Source: Agrobacterium vitis (GTDB taxonomy: Bacteria > Pseudomonadota > Alphaproteobacteria > Rhizobiales > Rhizobiaceae). From it: DNA of 64,000 nt. A program made the translations under genes and the position numbers. Positions 63,895 through 64,000 of this stretch are shown in pieces. The first letter of the stretch is position 1; each line of letters begins with the position of its first letter. The stretch is taken from positions 2,710,501 to 2,774,500 of the forward strand of contig NZ_AP023272.1 in NCBI RefSeq assembly GCF_013426735.1, read 5' to 3'. A model generated the notes under the pieces. That model had not been told where the DNA came from, searched no databases, and worked only from the letters and a program-made list of their open reading frames with translations.

Positions 63895-64000
63895 TCTTTC
63901 CTTGGCCCATTCGGCTCGAAAAACACATCTCCCGCCGCAACTGGCGTGATGCCTAGCGAGCCCCGGTCGAGCAATAATATCCCTTTATCATCGATTCCTG
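63891..64000 (-). CDS. birA: Biotin-[acetyl-CoA-carboxylase] ligase, C-terminal end (truncated)
   Basis: The frame is open from the window edge to the TGA at 63893-63891 and overlaps the rnj start by 4 nt (ATGA). About 35 residues are visible, including GILLLDRGSLGITPVAAGDV and the following VFFEPNGPRKE. The AGDVFF ending is that of BirA C-terminal domains, and birA-rnj is a usual order in these bacteria. It would attach biotin to AccB. Only the tail can be seen. Confidence 0.75.
   Translation of the reverse strand, partial: GIDDKGILLLDRGSLGITPVAAGDVFFEPNGPRKE

Overview
This window is a stretch of core chromosome from an alphaproteobacterium of the family Rhizobiaceae, most like Agrobacterium or Allorhizobium (for example A. 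vitis). The assignment rests on gene order and gene types: nadK and a short 440-residue ProS of the alphaproteobacterial form; divK next to pleD; RNase E with a long acidic insertion in its S1 domain; and the run pyrB-pyrC-plsY-dprA-topA-rnr. The run dnaE-lolD-lolC-proS-DUF1467-mce-rnj-birA also fits. I could not run a database search, so species level is inference. I see no prophage, insertion sequence, CRISPR array or plasmid backbone.

Layout. 1-3,000: the end of an RlmB-type rRNA methyltransferase, two small proteins, tRNA-Thr(UGU), NAD kinase and an exported protein. 3,000-9,350 (minus): an amidase, PBP1A, prfB with a programmed +1 frameshift, and pyrF. 10,000-15,050: RNase E, an acetyltransferase and an aminotransferase. 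15,350-20,270: DsbA-like oxidoreductase, aroQ-accB-accC-aat, a DUF2155 protein and an NDUFA12-like subunit. 20,370-29,820: the tRNA amidotransferase genes gatB and gatC-gatA, four GNAT acetyltransferases, a GT2/LABN/GT39 envelope glycosylation cassette and a UPF0173 hydrolase. 29,960-33,620: ruvX, two small membrane proteins, two AT-rich orphan genes and an AidB-like protein. 33,900-43,560: pyrB, a pseudo-dihydroorotase, plsY, dprA, topA, rnr. 43,700-46,880: DUF983 protein, MFS transporter, ribosomal protein L33, a candidate structured RNA and an AT-rich gap. 46,880-51,400: pleD, divK, DUF3572, a HAD-like protein and dinB. 51,650-56,500: an L,D-transpeptidase and dnaE. 56,740-64,000 (mostly minus): a micro-ORF, lolD, lolC, proS, a second candidate RNA (plus strand), DUF1467, a RidA pseudogene (plus strand), mce, rnj and the end of birA.

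Functionally the genes serve housekeeping: nucleic acid synthesis and decay (dnaE, dinB, topA, dprA, ruvX, rne, rnr, rnj); translation (prfB, proS, gatCAB, rpmG, tRNA-Thr, aat); pyrimidine synthesis (pyrB, pyrC, pyrF); fatty-acid and phospholipid synthesis (accB, accC, plsY); the cell wall (PBP1A, amidase, L,D-transpeptidase); lipoprotein export (lolCD); and cell-cycle signalling (divK, pleD).

I found no clear new multi-gene system. The most interesting leads are two candidate small RNAs, a repeated 20-bp palindrome upstream of the L,D-transpeptidase and dnaE, intergenic palindromic elements, a 28-residue membrane micro-ORF, a pair of AT-rich orphan genes behind aidB, and a zinc-ribbon-like extension on DinB.
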